Assembly (NCBI GenBank): GCA_003537695.1
Contig: DPRC01000107.1
Location: forward strand, 9,766 to 18,970
Direction: 5' to 3'
Source of the DNA: Polaribacter sp.
GTDB lineage: Bacteria; Bacteroidota; Bacteroidia; Flavobacteriales; Flavobacteriaceae
DNA length: 9,205 bases
In this document: piece after piece, positions 1-6,908 of the stretch
Position numbering within the stretch: the stretch's first letter is position 1
Layout of the letters: every line of letters starts with the position of its first letter
The notes under the pieces: generated by a model
Database searches by the model: none
What the model was told of the DNA's origin: nothing
The model's input: the letters and a program-made list of their open reading frames with translations, nothing else
Made by a program: the position numbers and the translations under genes

Positions 1-1
1 T

Positions 2-868
2 CTCAATGGAAAGGAAATTAGCAGTAAAGGCAACACTGCGCTGATACAAACCGATAGTTTGGGTGTTGGAAAACATGCGCTTGTTGCACTTGCTTTTTTC
101 AACGGAAAAACAAAAAAAGAAAATAGTTTCATAGAAGTTTTTGCAAATAGCAAACCAACTATTTACACCTATAAAATTATAAATACCTACCCACATGATA
201 GGAATGCTTACACACAAGGATTAGAATATTACAATGGCTTCTTATATGAAACAACAGGTCAAAAAGGCCAATCTACGCTAAGAAAAGTAGCTATCGAAAC
301 TGGTGAAGTCTTAAAGAAGATCTCTTTAAATAAAAAATATTTTGGAGAAGGAATGACAATTGTTGATACTAAAATCATTTGGCTTACCTGGCAAGGTAAA
401 AAAGGATTTATTTACAATTTAGACACCTTTGAGCAAGAGGGAGAATTCGCTTATAACCAAAGTAGCAAAGGCTGGGGAATCACACACAGCGAAACGAAAC
501 TTATGAAATCTGACGGATCTAATAAAATTTGGTTCTTAGATCCTGTTACAATGGAAGAAAAAGGTGCAATACAGGTATACACCAACGACAGAAGTGTTAA
601 TTATCTAAATGAACTAGAACTCGTGAATGGAAAGATATATGCAAACAAATGGCAAAAAAACACGATTGCCATCATTAATCCAAAAAATGGAATTGTTGAA
701 GGGCTGGGAGATTTAAGGGGTTTAGAAAAAGAAATGGCAAAAACCCAAAAATTAGTTCCCGATGACGAAGTATTAAATGGTATTGCTTATGACGCTGTAA
801 ACGATCGATTGTTCGTGACCGGAAAGCGTTGGAGTAAGCTATTTGAAATAAAGCTCATAAAACAATAA
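2..868 (+). CDS. Glutaminyl-peptide cyclotransferase (glutamine cyclotransferase family), 5' end missing
   Basis: This enzyme family converts an N-terminal glutamine of peptides to pyroglutamate, releasing ammonia. The frame is open to the window edge, so the gene starts upstream and the 288 visible residues are its C-terminal part. Visible residues 1-50 look like the tail of an Ig-like or accessory domain, ending near 'IEVFANS'. The beta-propeller-type catalytic domain follows from about residue 56. Family landmarks are in order: HDRNAYTQGLEY (65-76), FGEGMT (114-119), GWGIT (157-161), SDGS (170-173), YLNELE (201-206), ANKW (214-217), LNGIAYD (258-264) and TGKRWSKLFE (273-282). The first in-frame start-like codon, a TTG at 59, lies inside the accessory domain and is not believable as the true start. 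Bacteroidota homologues are usually exported proteins, but the signal region lies outside the window. The lipoprotein gene follows after 70 bases with no obvious terminator between, so cotranscription is possible. The family call is strong; the physiological substrate is unknown. Confidence 0.93.
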   Translation, partial: LNGKEISSKGNTALIQTDSLGVGKHALVALAFFNGKTKKENSFIEVFANSKPTIYTYKIINTYPHDRNAYTQGLEYYNGFLYETTGQKGQSTLRKVAIETGEVLKKISLNKKYFGEGMTIVDTKIIWLTWQGKKGFIYNLDTFEQEGEFAYNQSSKGWGITHSETKLMKSDGSNKIWFLDPVTMEEKGAIQVYTNDRSVNYLNELELVNGKIYANKWQKNTIAIINPKNGIVEGLGDLRGLEKEMAKTQKLVPDDEVLNGIAYDAVNDRLFVTGKRWSKLFEIKLIKQ

Positions 869-938
869 TTATATTATTTCATAGTTCTTATTAACACGAG
901 ACTTTAAATAAGAGTAACTTTAAGTATACCAAACCTCT

Positions 939-2459
939 ATGCGTCATTTTATTTTATTTATTAGTTGCGTTGTTCTAATTAGTGCAAGCTCTTGCCGGAA
1001 AGATTTTTCTACGATACCAAGTTATGGAAATCTAGTGTTTTCTAAAGACACCGTTTTTTTAGATACTATTTTTAAAAATATTGGCTCCGCTACTTATAAC
1101 TTAAAGGTGTATAACAGGGGGCCTAATGCGATTACTATTCCTAGGATACAATTAGAAAAGGGCAGCGCCTCTAACTACAGACTAAGTGTCGATGGGATTC
1201 CAGGAAAAGACTTTACCGATATTGATATTCTTGCTAAAGATAGTATTTATGTATTTATAGAAACCACGGTTAATAGTAACAATCAACCCACACTTTTGTA
1301 CACGGATAAAATCTTATTTGACAACGGCGAGAGTCAACAAAATATTGACCTAATCACTTTAGTTGAAGATGCAAATTTCATTTACCCAGGAAAAGATCCG
1401 GTTTCAATGCGCATTGATAGCTTGCGTATAGACGGACAAGCAACAACCATCAAAGGACGCTTTCTCACAGACACTGAACTTATTTTTACCAAAGAAAAAC
1501 CCACCGTAATTTATGGCTATGCTGCCATACCCTCAAATAAAACCTTAACCATAGAGGCAGGTGCTCGCATTCATTTTCACAATAATTCCGGTTTAATTGT
1601 AGACAAAAAAGCAAGTTTAAAGGTGAACGGAACACCTACTGAAAAAGTAATTTTTGAAGGAGATCGATTAGAAAACAGGTTTCGGCAAACTCCGGGGCAA
1701 TGGGGCACTATTTGGATGCGCGCGGGAAGTAAAGACAATGTGATTAGCCATGCACAGATTAAAAATGGTATTGTAGGAATTCTCATAGACAGTATTGGCA
1801 GTGCTTCTGCTCCAACCTTAAGCATTCAAAACACAGAAATCTACAACCACTCCAATTTTGGAATTTTAGCAAGGGAAACAAATATTGAAGGACACAATCT
1901 TGTCATTGGTGCTGCTGGACAGGCATCTTTAGCAGCAACAATCGGTGGAACCTACAATTTTACACACAGCACTTTCGCGAACTATTGGAATAAAGGAATT
2001 CGCCCATTACCTGCCGTTTTAGTAAATAACTTCTTCCAGTACACCAGTGATACCGGTCAAGAAGTTACAGAAACCAGAGATTTAAAAGCAGCTAATTTCA
2101 TCAATTGTATTTTTGATGGCAACAACAATATCGAATTTATAATAGAAAGCGCTGACCTGGGTGGCATCTTTAATTACACTGTTAAAAATTGTTTGATCAA
2201 ATTTGATGATACGAATAATGTATTCGAAGACGTACCTGAAGTTGACTTTGAAAACAACACAAATTATAGTGGAATTATTTTAAATGGAAATCCTAATTTC
2301 AGGAACACGCAAGAAAGCGATTTCATTATCGGGGAAAAAAGCGAGGCTGTAGATAAAGCAACTACAACATCTTTTAACTTTGATATTTTAGGAATTGATC
2401 GAACTACCAATCCGGATATTGGAGCATACCAGCATATTATTTTTGAAGACAAAGAATAA
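939..2459 (+). CDS. Lipoprotein with Ig-like N-terminal domain, right-handed beta-helix and choice-of-anchor Q-like end
   Basis: This is a 506-residue predicted lipoprotein of unknown specific function. The N-terminus is a signal peptide ending in SASSC, with Cys19 as the likely lipidated residue; the -3 position is Ala rather than Leu, which Bacteroidota tolerate. Residues 28-145 resemble an Ig-like/ASPM-SPD2-Hydin-type beta-sandwich ('LDTIFKNIGSATYNLKVYN'). Residues 190-430 look like a right-handed parallel beta-helix, with short strand-turn repeats and the motif GQWGTIWMRAGS (253-264), followed by N-rich turns. The end 'GIDRTTNPDIGAYQ' (485-498) matches the closing motif of choice-of-anchor Q beta-helix proteins. 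Such proteins often bind or cleave polysaccharide or act as surface adhesins, but no catalytic residues can be assigned here. The lipobox Cys is followed by RKD, not a clear flavobacterial surface-export signal. A weak promoter-like TAACTTTA lies at 915-922. A hairpin terminator begins at the stop codon. The fold call is good; the function is open. Confidence 0.88.
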   Translation: MRHFILFISCVVLISASSCRKDFSTIPSYGNLVFSKDTVFLDTIFKNIGSATYNLKVYNRGPNAITIPRIQLEKGSASNYRLSVDGIPGKDFTDIDILAKDSIYVFIETTVNSNNQPTLLYTDKILFDNGESQQNIDLITLVEDANFIYPGKDPVSMRIDSLRIDGQATTIKGRFLTDTELIFTKEKPTVIYGYAAIPSNKTLTIEAGARIHFHNNSGLIVDKKASLKVNGTPTEKVIFEGDRLENRFRQTPGQWGTIWMRAGSKDNVISHAQIKNGIVGILIDSIGSASAPTLSIQNTEIYNHSNFGILARETNIEGHNLVIGAAGQASLAATIGGTYNFTHSTFANYWNKGIRPLPAVLVNNFFQYTSDTGQEVTETRDLKAANFINCIFDGNNNIEFIIESADLGGIFNYTVKNCLIKFDDTNNVFEDVPEVDFENNTNYSGIILNGNPNFRNTQESDFIIGEKSEAVDKATTTSFNFDILGIDRTTNPDIGAYQHIIFEDKE

Positions 2460-2487
2460 GGAAGCTAATTTGCTTCCTCTTCTTTTT
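2459..2487 (+). terminator. Intrinsic terminator of the beta-helix lipoprotein gene
   Basis: A perfect 7-bp stem, AGGAAGC (2459-2465) with GCTTCCT (2472-2478), encloses the 6-base loop TAATTT and is followed by the T-rich tail CTTCTTTTTT. The stem starts on the last base of the lipoprotein stop codon. The T-rich tail is antisense to the last codons of the convergent small membrane protein gene (its KKEEE end), so the two 3' ends share this element. Read on the minus strand the tail is TTATTCTTT, a much poorer U-tract, so termination in that direction is doubtful. Confidence 0.72.
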
Positions 2488-2662
2488 TATCTTTGTACCG
2501 CTTATAAGACACCAGCCCTATTAACAGCCATAATATTCTTACGAACCAAGAATCTACCTCATAGCCAAAAAGATCGTTAGTGGGGTTGTCTTTTACAAGA
2601 CTTGCAATTATAGTTATTACAGCAAAAGCAACAATAAATAGATTTACGTTTTTATTTCTCAT
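2465..2662 (-). CDS. Small two-helix membrane protein, overlapping the amidohydrolase stop
   Basis: A 65-residue protein I cannot assign to a named family. It has two hydrophobic segments, about residues 7-23 (VNLFIVAFAVITIIASL) and 39-54 (WFVRILWLLIGLVSY). A short polar loop, DNPTNDLFGYEVDS, joins them, and the tail is highly charged (KRYKDKKEEEAN). Positive charges at both ends suggest both termini face the cytoplasm. The ATG lies inside the last codons of the amidohydrolase gene: the 11-base overlap contains both the ATG and the upstream TAA, an arrangement typical of translational coupling. That arrangement, the membrane-protein composition and the same-strand context are the reasons for treating it as a real gene rather than a chance frame. 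Its 3' end runs into the terminator hairpin of the convergent lipoprotein gene. It may anchor or accompany the exported amidohydrolase, but this is only inferred from position. Confidence 0.7.
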   Translation of the reverse strand: MRNKNVNLFIVAFAVITIIASLVKDNPTNDLFGYEVDSWFVRILWLLIGLVSYKRYKDKKEEEAN

Positions 2663-3938
2663 TTTTATACACTTTACCGTCTTTCATCACAAAAACAACA
2701 TTTTCCATAGTGGCAATATTTTTTGTAGGATCTTCTTCTACGGCAATAATATCTGCGTAAAATCCTTTTTTAATCTGTCCAATTTCACTTTCCATGTTTA
2801 ACAACATCGCATTTGTAACTGTTGCTGATTGTATGGTTTCCATAGCAGGCATTCCTGCTTCCACCATAAAACCAAACTCTTTGCCATTATTACCATGCTT
2901 AAAAACACCTGCATCAGTTCCAAATGCAATTCCTACGCCTTTTTTATATGCGCTTGCAAACGTTCCTTGAATCTGAGGCCCAACAGCCAAAGCTTTTGGC
3001 ACTACAATGTCAGGATAAAACCCAGCTATCTTCGCTTTCTCTGCAACCTCTTTACCTGCAGTAATTGTTGGTACTAAATACGCGTTGTGTTTTTTCATGA
3101 GCTCCATCGTTCCAATGCTCATATACGTTCCATGTTCAATAGTTTTTACACCCCCAATAATAGCTCTTCGCATTCCTTCATCTCCGTGCGCATGCGCAGC
3201 CACATACATTCCATAGTCTTTTGCAGTTTCACAGATTGCTTTAATTTCTTCAATTGTAAATTGCGGATTATCTCCAGACTTCGCAACGCTTAAAACGCCA
3301 CCTGTTGCCGTAATTTTAATCCAGTCTGCCCCATTTTTATAACGCTGCCTTACTGCTTTTCTAGCATCCTCAACGGAATTTACGACCCCTTCTTTTGGAC
3401 CTGGATTGCCAATTAATTTTCTACTACTTCCATTTGTTGGATCTGCATGACCACCAGTTGTTGCTAAAGATTTACCAGCAGTGAAAACTCTTGGACCAGG
3501 TATTTTACCCTCATTTATTGCCTTTCTAATAGAAAGGTTAACTCCATTTCCTCCTAAATCTCTTACTGACGTAAATCCGTTTAAGAGTGTTGTTTTAGCA
3601 AAACCAACCGAATTAAAAGCAATATCTGCTTCATTTAAAATATACGAATTCAATCTTGTATTTCTATTAAATTCTTTTTCTATATGTACGTGAAAATCAA
3701 TCAAACCCGGCAGTACCACTTTACTTTTTAAATCGATCGTAATTGCATCTGCACTTTTTACCAATACATATCCATCCAATACCATATGAATTTTATTGTC
3801 CCTAACAACAATCGTCTTTTCCGTAGTTATTTCACCCGATTGGGTATCTACTAATTTTCCACATAAAATATAAGTGGTTTGAGAAATAATATTTTGAGTA
3901 AGAAGAAAAAGGCATAAAAGCAAAGTGATTTTTTTCAT
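2652..3938 (-). CDS. Secreted metal-dependent amidohydrolase, Xaa-Pro dipeptidase-like
   Basis: A 428-residue member of the amidohydrolase superfamily, in the subgroup of binuclear-zinc enzymes that includes prolidase-like and imidazolonepropionase-like hydrolases. Residues 1-19 form a signal peptide with probable cleavage at IIS-QT, so the enzyme acts in the periplasm or outside the cell. The composite beta-sandwich is made by residues 25-75 and the C-terminal end ('KKGFYADIIAVEEDP', 390-404). The metal site is visible: H83 and H85 (DFHVH), K208 (WIKITATGGV, the lysine expected to be carboxylated and bridge two zincs), a His of AAHAHG (249 or 251), H269 (TIEHG) and D342 (GTDAG). The length is normal and nothing is disrupted. 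Relatives hydrolyse dipeptides with C-terminal proline or other residues; the actual substrate cannot be read from sequence. The small membrane protein gene overlaps its stop. The SDR gene is divergent across 113 bases. Confidence 0.92.
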   Translation of the reverse strand: MKKITLLLCLFLLTQNIISQTTYILCGKLVDTQSGEITTEKTIVVRDNKIHMVLDGYVLVKSADAITIDLKSKVVLPGLIDFHVHIEKEFNRNTRLNSYILNEADIAFNSVGFAKTTLLNGFTSVRDLGGNGVNLSIRKAINEGKIPGPRVFTAGKSLATTGGHADPTNGSSRKLIGNPGPKEGVVNSVEDARKAVRQRYKNGADWIKITATGGVLSVAKSGDNPQFTIEEIKAICETAKDYGMYVAAHAHGDEGMRRAIIGGVKTIEHGTYMSIGTMELMKKHNAYLVPTITAGKEVAEKAKIAGFYPDIVVPKALAVGPQIQGTFASAYKKGVGIAFGTDAGVFKHGNNGKEFGFMVEAGMPAMETIQSATVTNAMLLNMESEIGQIKKGFYADIIAVEEDPTKNIATMENVVFVMKDGKVYKNEK

Positions 3939-3997
3939 CTGAATACGTTTAAATTTTTTAATTAATAAAACTCTTTATAGAAATTATTTGTTTCAAT

Positions 3998-4033
3998 TTT
4001 GTCATTAAATGTATGAAAAAATACCTAATTTGC
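3998..4033 (+). promoter_or_regulatory. Possible Bacteroidota-type promoter for the SDR-sprT-like pair
   Basis: TTTG at 3998-4001 is followed 23 bases later by CTAATTTGC (4025-4033), which keeps the conserved TTTGC end of the TAnnTTTG -7 element but lacks its initial TA. A start point near 4040 would give a leader of about 12 bases before the ATG at 4052. The spacing is longer than the usual 19 or so, so the call is tentative. The whole 3939-4051 divergent spacer is very AT-rich, and I found no convincing counterpart for the minus-strand amidohydrolase. Confidence 0.33.
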
Positions 4034-4051
4034 TTACTTTAAATTTAAAAA

Positions 4052-4732
4052 ATGAAAAACATAGTTATTACAGGAACCAGCAGGGGAATTGGGTTTGAAT
4101 TGGCAAAACAATTTGCAGAAAATGGACATCAAGTTTTGGCACTGTCTAGAAACTCAGCACCATTATCAGAAGTAAATCACAAGAACATTACTGTTCTATC
4201 TGTTGATATTTCTAATTCTAAGGATTTAATTAAAGTGTCTGATTTTATAAAAAATACTTGGGGGAAAGTAGATGTTTTAATCAATAATGCAGGAAAATTA
4301 ATCAATAAACCGTTTACAGAAATCTCTTCGGAAGATTTTTTAGAGGTGTATAAAGTAAATGTTTTTGCCGTTGCAGAGATCACGAAGCTATTGATTCCAT
4401 TCTTGCAAAAAGGAAGCCATGTAGTTACAGTGAGCTCTATGGGAGGAATCCAGGGAAGCATGAAGTTTCCTGGTTTAGCAGCATATTCCTCGGCAAAAGG
4501 CGCCGTCATTACTTTATCAGAATTATTGGCGGAAGAATATAAAGATCAGCAAATTGCTTTTAATATTTTAGCTTTGGGAGCTGTGCAAACAGAAATGTTA
4601 GAAGAGGCTTTCCCGGGGTATAAAGCGCCACTTTCTGCAATAGAGATGGCAGACTATATTTATGATTTCTCCCTGACAGGAAATAAATTTTATAACGGAA
4701 AAGTGTTGCAAGTTTCTTCTTCAACACCATAA
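4052..4732 (+). CDS. SDR family NAD(P)-dependent oxidoreductase
   Basis: A 226-residue classical short-chain dehydrogenase/reductase with a Rossmann fold, predicted cytoplasmic. The cofactor loop is TGTSRGIG (7-14). The structural NNAG motif is at 78-81. The catalytic serine is in VSS (128 or 129) and the YxxxK pair is Y145-K149 (YSSAK). The distance from Ser129 to Tyr145 is 16 residues rather than the usual 13, so the loop between them (GGIQGSMKFPG) is slightly longer than typical. An Arg at position 11 in the glycine loop and Ser32-Arg33 after the second strand hint at NADP(H) preference, which is an inference. The protein is on the short side, with little substrate-loop sequence after residue 180, so the substrate cannot be predicted. 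The ATG start fits the family N-terminus. A SprT-like gene follows 15 bases downstream in the same frame, suggesting cotranscription. Confidence 0.92.
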   Translation: MKNIVITGTSRGIGFELAKQFAENGHQVLALSRNSAPLSEVNHKNITVLSVDISNSKDLIKVSDFIKNTWGKVDVLINNAGKLINKPFTEISSEDFLEVYKVNVFAVAEITKLLIPFLQKGSHVVTVSSMGGIQGSMKFPGLAAYSSAKGAVITLSELLAEEYKDQQIAFNILALGAVQTEMLEEAFPGYKAPLSAIEMADYIYDFSLTGNKFYNGKVLQVSSSTP

Positions 4733-4747
4733 TCAATCGGTAATACA

Positions 4748-5344
4748 TTGACTTCAAGTTATCAAGACTTCGTTCCTTTAAAAGCGATTCCATTTATGGA
4801 ATTTCTAATTAATGAACATAACTTCACTTTGAAAATAGTAAATCAAAGAGAAACAAAACACGGAGATTTTAGAAGTTTACCGAATGGAAAATTCCAAATA
4901 ACGGTGAACAACAACCTCAACAAATATCAATTTTTATTAACTTTAGTCCATGAGATTGCCCACCACGTTGCCCATCAAAAATTTGGCAAGGCAAAACCGC
5001 ATGGTAAAGAGTGGAAGGCCGTTTTTCAACATTTAATGTTGCCTTTTTTGAACCCTGATATTTTTCCATTGGAGCTCTTACCCTATTTGGCAAACTACTT
5101 AAAAAACCCAAAGGCAAGTACAGATTCAGATGCGAAACTCTCATTAGCACTCAAAGGAAATACAGCAGCCACCGGAAAGTATTTTGTCTTTGCAATTCCG
5201 TTGGGAGGATTTTTTATCTTTAAAGACCTTATTTACAAACGAGGTAACAAGCGAAGAACACGTTACGAATGTTTAAATATGGTGAATAAAAAAACCTATC
5301 TCTTTCATCAGAATGCAGAAGTAAACTCTTATCAGGAGTCCTAG
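4748..5344 (+). CDS. SprT-like zinc metalloprotein (TTG start)
   Basis: A 198-residue SprT-like protein. This domain is shared with E. coli SprT and eukaryotic Spartan, where it is a zinc protease fold; the role of the bacterial form is not settled. The metal site is HEIAH (68-72), with a third histidine in PHGKEW (H85). The section 'LNKYQFLLTLVHEIAHHVA' and the stretch 'QHLMLPFLNPDIFPLELLP' are characteristic of flavobacterial members. The TTG at 4748 is preferred as start because residues 1-16 (SSYQDFVPLKAIP) match the usual N-terminus of these proteins; the next start, ATG at 4796, would remove it. No Shine-Dalgarno sequence is visible. E. coli SprT has a C-terminal four-cysteine zinc ribbon; here only Cys175 remains in the YEC motif, as I recall for the flavobacterial type. 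It probably forms a unit with the upstream SDR gene. No terminator is clear after it. Confidence 0.88.
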   Translation: MTSSYQDFVPLKAIPFMEFLINEHNFTLKIVNQRETKHGDFRSLPNGKFQITVNNNLNKYQFLLTLVHEIAHHVAHQKFGKAKPHGKEWKAVFQHLMLPFLNPDIFPLELLPYLANYLKNPKASTDSDAKLSLALKGNTAATGKYFVFAIPLGGFFIFKDLIYKRGNKRRTRYECLNMVNKKTYLFHQNAEVNSYQES

Positions 5345-5379
5345 TACGTACACAGCACAAAACAAATTTTTGAATGCGT

Positions 5380-6852
5380 CTAATTTCTTTTGATAAAAAG
5401 GGTGTCTAACTCCATTTCTTTTTGCAGCCAACTTCTCAATGCTATTTCTTTGATTGCAATAATACTGTCTACTAATTTAAGATTCCACTTAATAGTAGCC
5501 AATGGAATAGTATCAATTTTAATAAAGTCTTTGGAGGAGAGCACATTTGCAAAACCGATTTCCTCGATACCAGCGTATCTGATTTTTGCATCTTTTGCAA
5601 TTCTACTAAAAGCGACTACTTTCTGATTTTTATTCAAAGCATCTTGCTCTATGCGATTGTTCAATGAGAAAACAGTTTCTTGCAATTCTGTGAGTTGTTT
5701 TTGCAATCCAGAAATAATATTCTTACTCTCCTGCAACTCTTCTCGCTTTTCGGTATATGCTGTTGTAATAAGCTCAAAACTTTTAGTATCACTTCCTTTT
5801 ATTCTTAATTTAAAATCTGCCAAGTTCGGGTATCTCTTGGCATCGGCTAATTCATTAAACAAATCATTTTCAGTCGCTTCATTTACTTCATTAAAAAAGT
5901 TTAAATAAATTTCTTTCTTTTCAATGTCTTTATCCCAATCAATTAACTGCAAATATTTATTTATTTTAATTTCATTTTTAATGTAGGAGTTTATCTGCGT
6001 ATTCATTTGGTTCTTTTGAAATACCGTTATAAAAGTAAAAATTGCAGGAATCATTACGGACAAACCAATAATAGTAGCAATGGTAGAATACCTTTTTCTT
6101 TTTGCAGTATTTGCATATTTGTGCATCGGAAAATGGAGTAATTTCAGCACAAGAAATGTTGCCAATGCAATAAAAATTGTATTGATAATAAATAAATACA
6201 TTGCTCCCAAAAAATAGGTAAAATTCCCTTTTGCCAAACCATACCCCGCGGTGCATAAAGGAGGCATTAAAGCAGTTGCAATCGCAACTCCAAAAATTAC
6301 AGAAGCAACAGTTCCTTTTTTTGTTCTGGCTACCATCAAAGCCAACCCCCCGAAAAATGCAATTAGAACGTCTCTAATATCTGGGCTAACACGTCCTAAT
6401 AACTCAGAGTTATCTTCGCTTAAGGGAAATAGGTAAAAGAATAAAAAAGAAGCAAATAAACTAAGGCCAATCATAATTCCTAAGTTCAGCAGAGACTTTT
6501 TAAAGGTATCAATATCGTTTAATGCGAATGACATCCCTAAACCCAAAATTGGCCCCATCAGTGGAGATATTAGCATGGCTCCAATTACAACCGCTGTTGA
6601 GTTTGCATTTAGGCCAATAGAAGCCACAAATACAGCGAATAGCAAAATCCATGCTGTTGCTCCTTTAAATGGAATGTCTGCCTTAATAGCCGCTATCGTA
6701 GCTTCATGATCCGTATCATCTCTAAAATCAAAGAGCTCAATCAGAAATGTTTTGATACTATTCCATAAGCCCTTCGCATCCTTTTTGATATTTTGCTTAG
6801 ACGCTTCGGATGTTTTGGCGCTGTTCTCTTTTTTGATTTCTTCTTGCATCAT
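5380..6852 (-). CDS. DUF389 domain multi-pass membrane protein with cytoplasm- or periplasm-facing coiled-coil tail
   Basis: A 490-residue integral membrane protein of the DUF389 family (TIGR00341-type), whose transport or structural function is not established. After a charged N-terminal segment (1-60), about seven hydrophobic segments can be seen: roughly 64-80, 85-110, 120-143, 160-177, 181-203, 212-238 and 256-278. The family signature is clear in VVIGAMLISPLMGPILGLG (88-106), with further conserved stretches at DVLIAFFGGLALMVA (161-175) and GVAIATALMPPLC (188-200). Residues 285-490 form a long soluble tail, with a heptad-like coiled-coil region around 367-405 (EELQESK...LQKQLTELQETVFSLNNRIEQ). 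Two adjacent ATGs (6850-6852 and 6847-6849) can serve as start; the first is used here. It lies 56 bases downstream of the CIA30-like gene on the same strand and converges with the SprT-like gene, 35 bases away. Confidence 0.9.
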   Translation of the reverse strand: MMQEEIKKENSAKTSEASKQNIKKDAKGLWNSIKTFLIELFDFRDDTDHEATIAAIKADIPFKGATAWILLFAVFVASIGLNANSTAVVIGAMLISPLMGPILGLGMSFALNDIDTFKKSLLNLGIMIGLSLFASFLFFYLFPLSEDNSELLGRVSPDIRDVLIAFFGGLALMVARTKKGTVASVIFGVAIATALMPPLCTAGYGLAKGNFTYFLGAMYLFIINTIFIALATFLVLKLLHFPMHKYANTAKRKRYSTIATIIGLSVMIPAIFTFITVFQKNQMNTQINSYIKNEIKINKYLQLIDWDKDIEKKEIYLNFFNEVNEATENDLFNELADAKRYPNLADFKLRIKGSDTKSFELITTAYTEKREELQESKNIISGLQKQLTELQETVFSLNNRIEQDALNKNQKVVAFSRIAKDAKIRYAGIEEIGFANVLSSKDFIKIDTIPLATIKWNLKLVDSIIAIKEIALRSWLQKEMELDTLFIKRN

Positions 6853-6870
6853 TGTTTTTTTATAACCTTG

Positions 6871-6878
6871 GAAAGATA
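6871..6878 (-). promoter_or_regulatory. Possible -7 element upstream of the DUF389 gene
   Basis: On the minus strand the sequence reads TATCTTTC, seven of eight positions of the Bacteroidota TAnnTTTG -7 box with the final G replaced by C. It is 18 bases before the ATG at 6852, which would allow a leader of about 12 bases. No TTG is found at the expected -33 distance; that region is a T/A run. The DUF389 gene may instead be read from the CIA30 promoter. Confidence 0.33.
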
Positions 6879-6908
6879 CAAAAAAACTGATTTTAAAAAA
6901 TATTCCTG

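Noticed and set aside
59..868. Cyclotransferase starting at the TTG at 59.
   Set aside because: The frame is open to the window edge and the TTG falls inside the accessory domain, so the gene is simply cut by the window.
2829..3293. Plus-strand small frames opposite the amidohydrolase gene.
   Set aside because: They are antisense to the metal-ligand region of an intact enzyme and are rich in Cys, His and Ser, as expected for a shadow frame.
3912..3938. Cys9 of the amidohydrolase signal peptide as a lipoprotein cysteine.
   Set aside because: The hydrophobic stretch before it is only about five residues, too short for a lipoprotein signal, and a normal cleavage site follows at residues 19-20.
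4177..4509. A 110-residue minus-strand frame opposite the SDR gene.
   Set aside because: It is antisense to the conserved SDR core, with all catalytic motifs on the plus strand, and shows no domain or signal features of its own.
5344..5351. The palindrome GTACGTAC after the SprT-like stop codon as a terminator or protein-binding site.
   Set aside because: It has no loop and no T-run and is only eight bases long; chance is sufficient.
5978..6256. A 92-residue minus-strand frame inside the DUF389 gene, considered as a frameshift product.
   Set aside because: The DUF389 reading frame is continuous and intact through this region; the other frame has an aromatic- and Cys-rich composition with no family resemblance.
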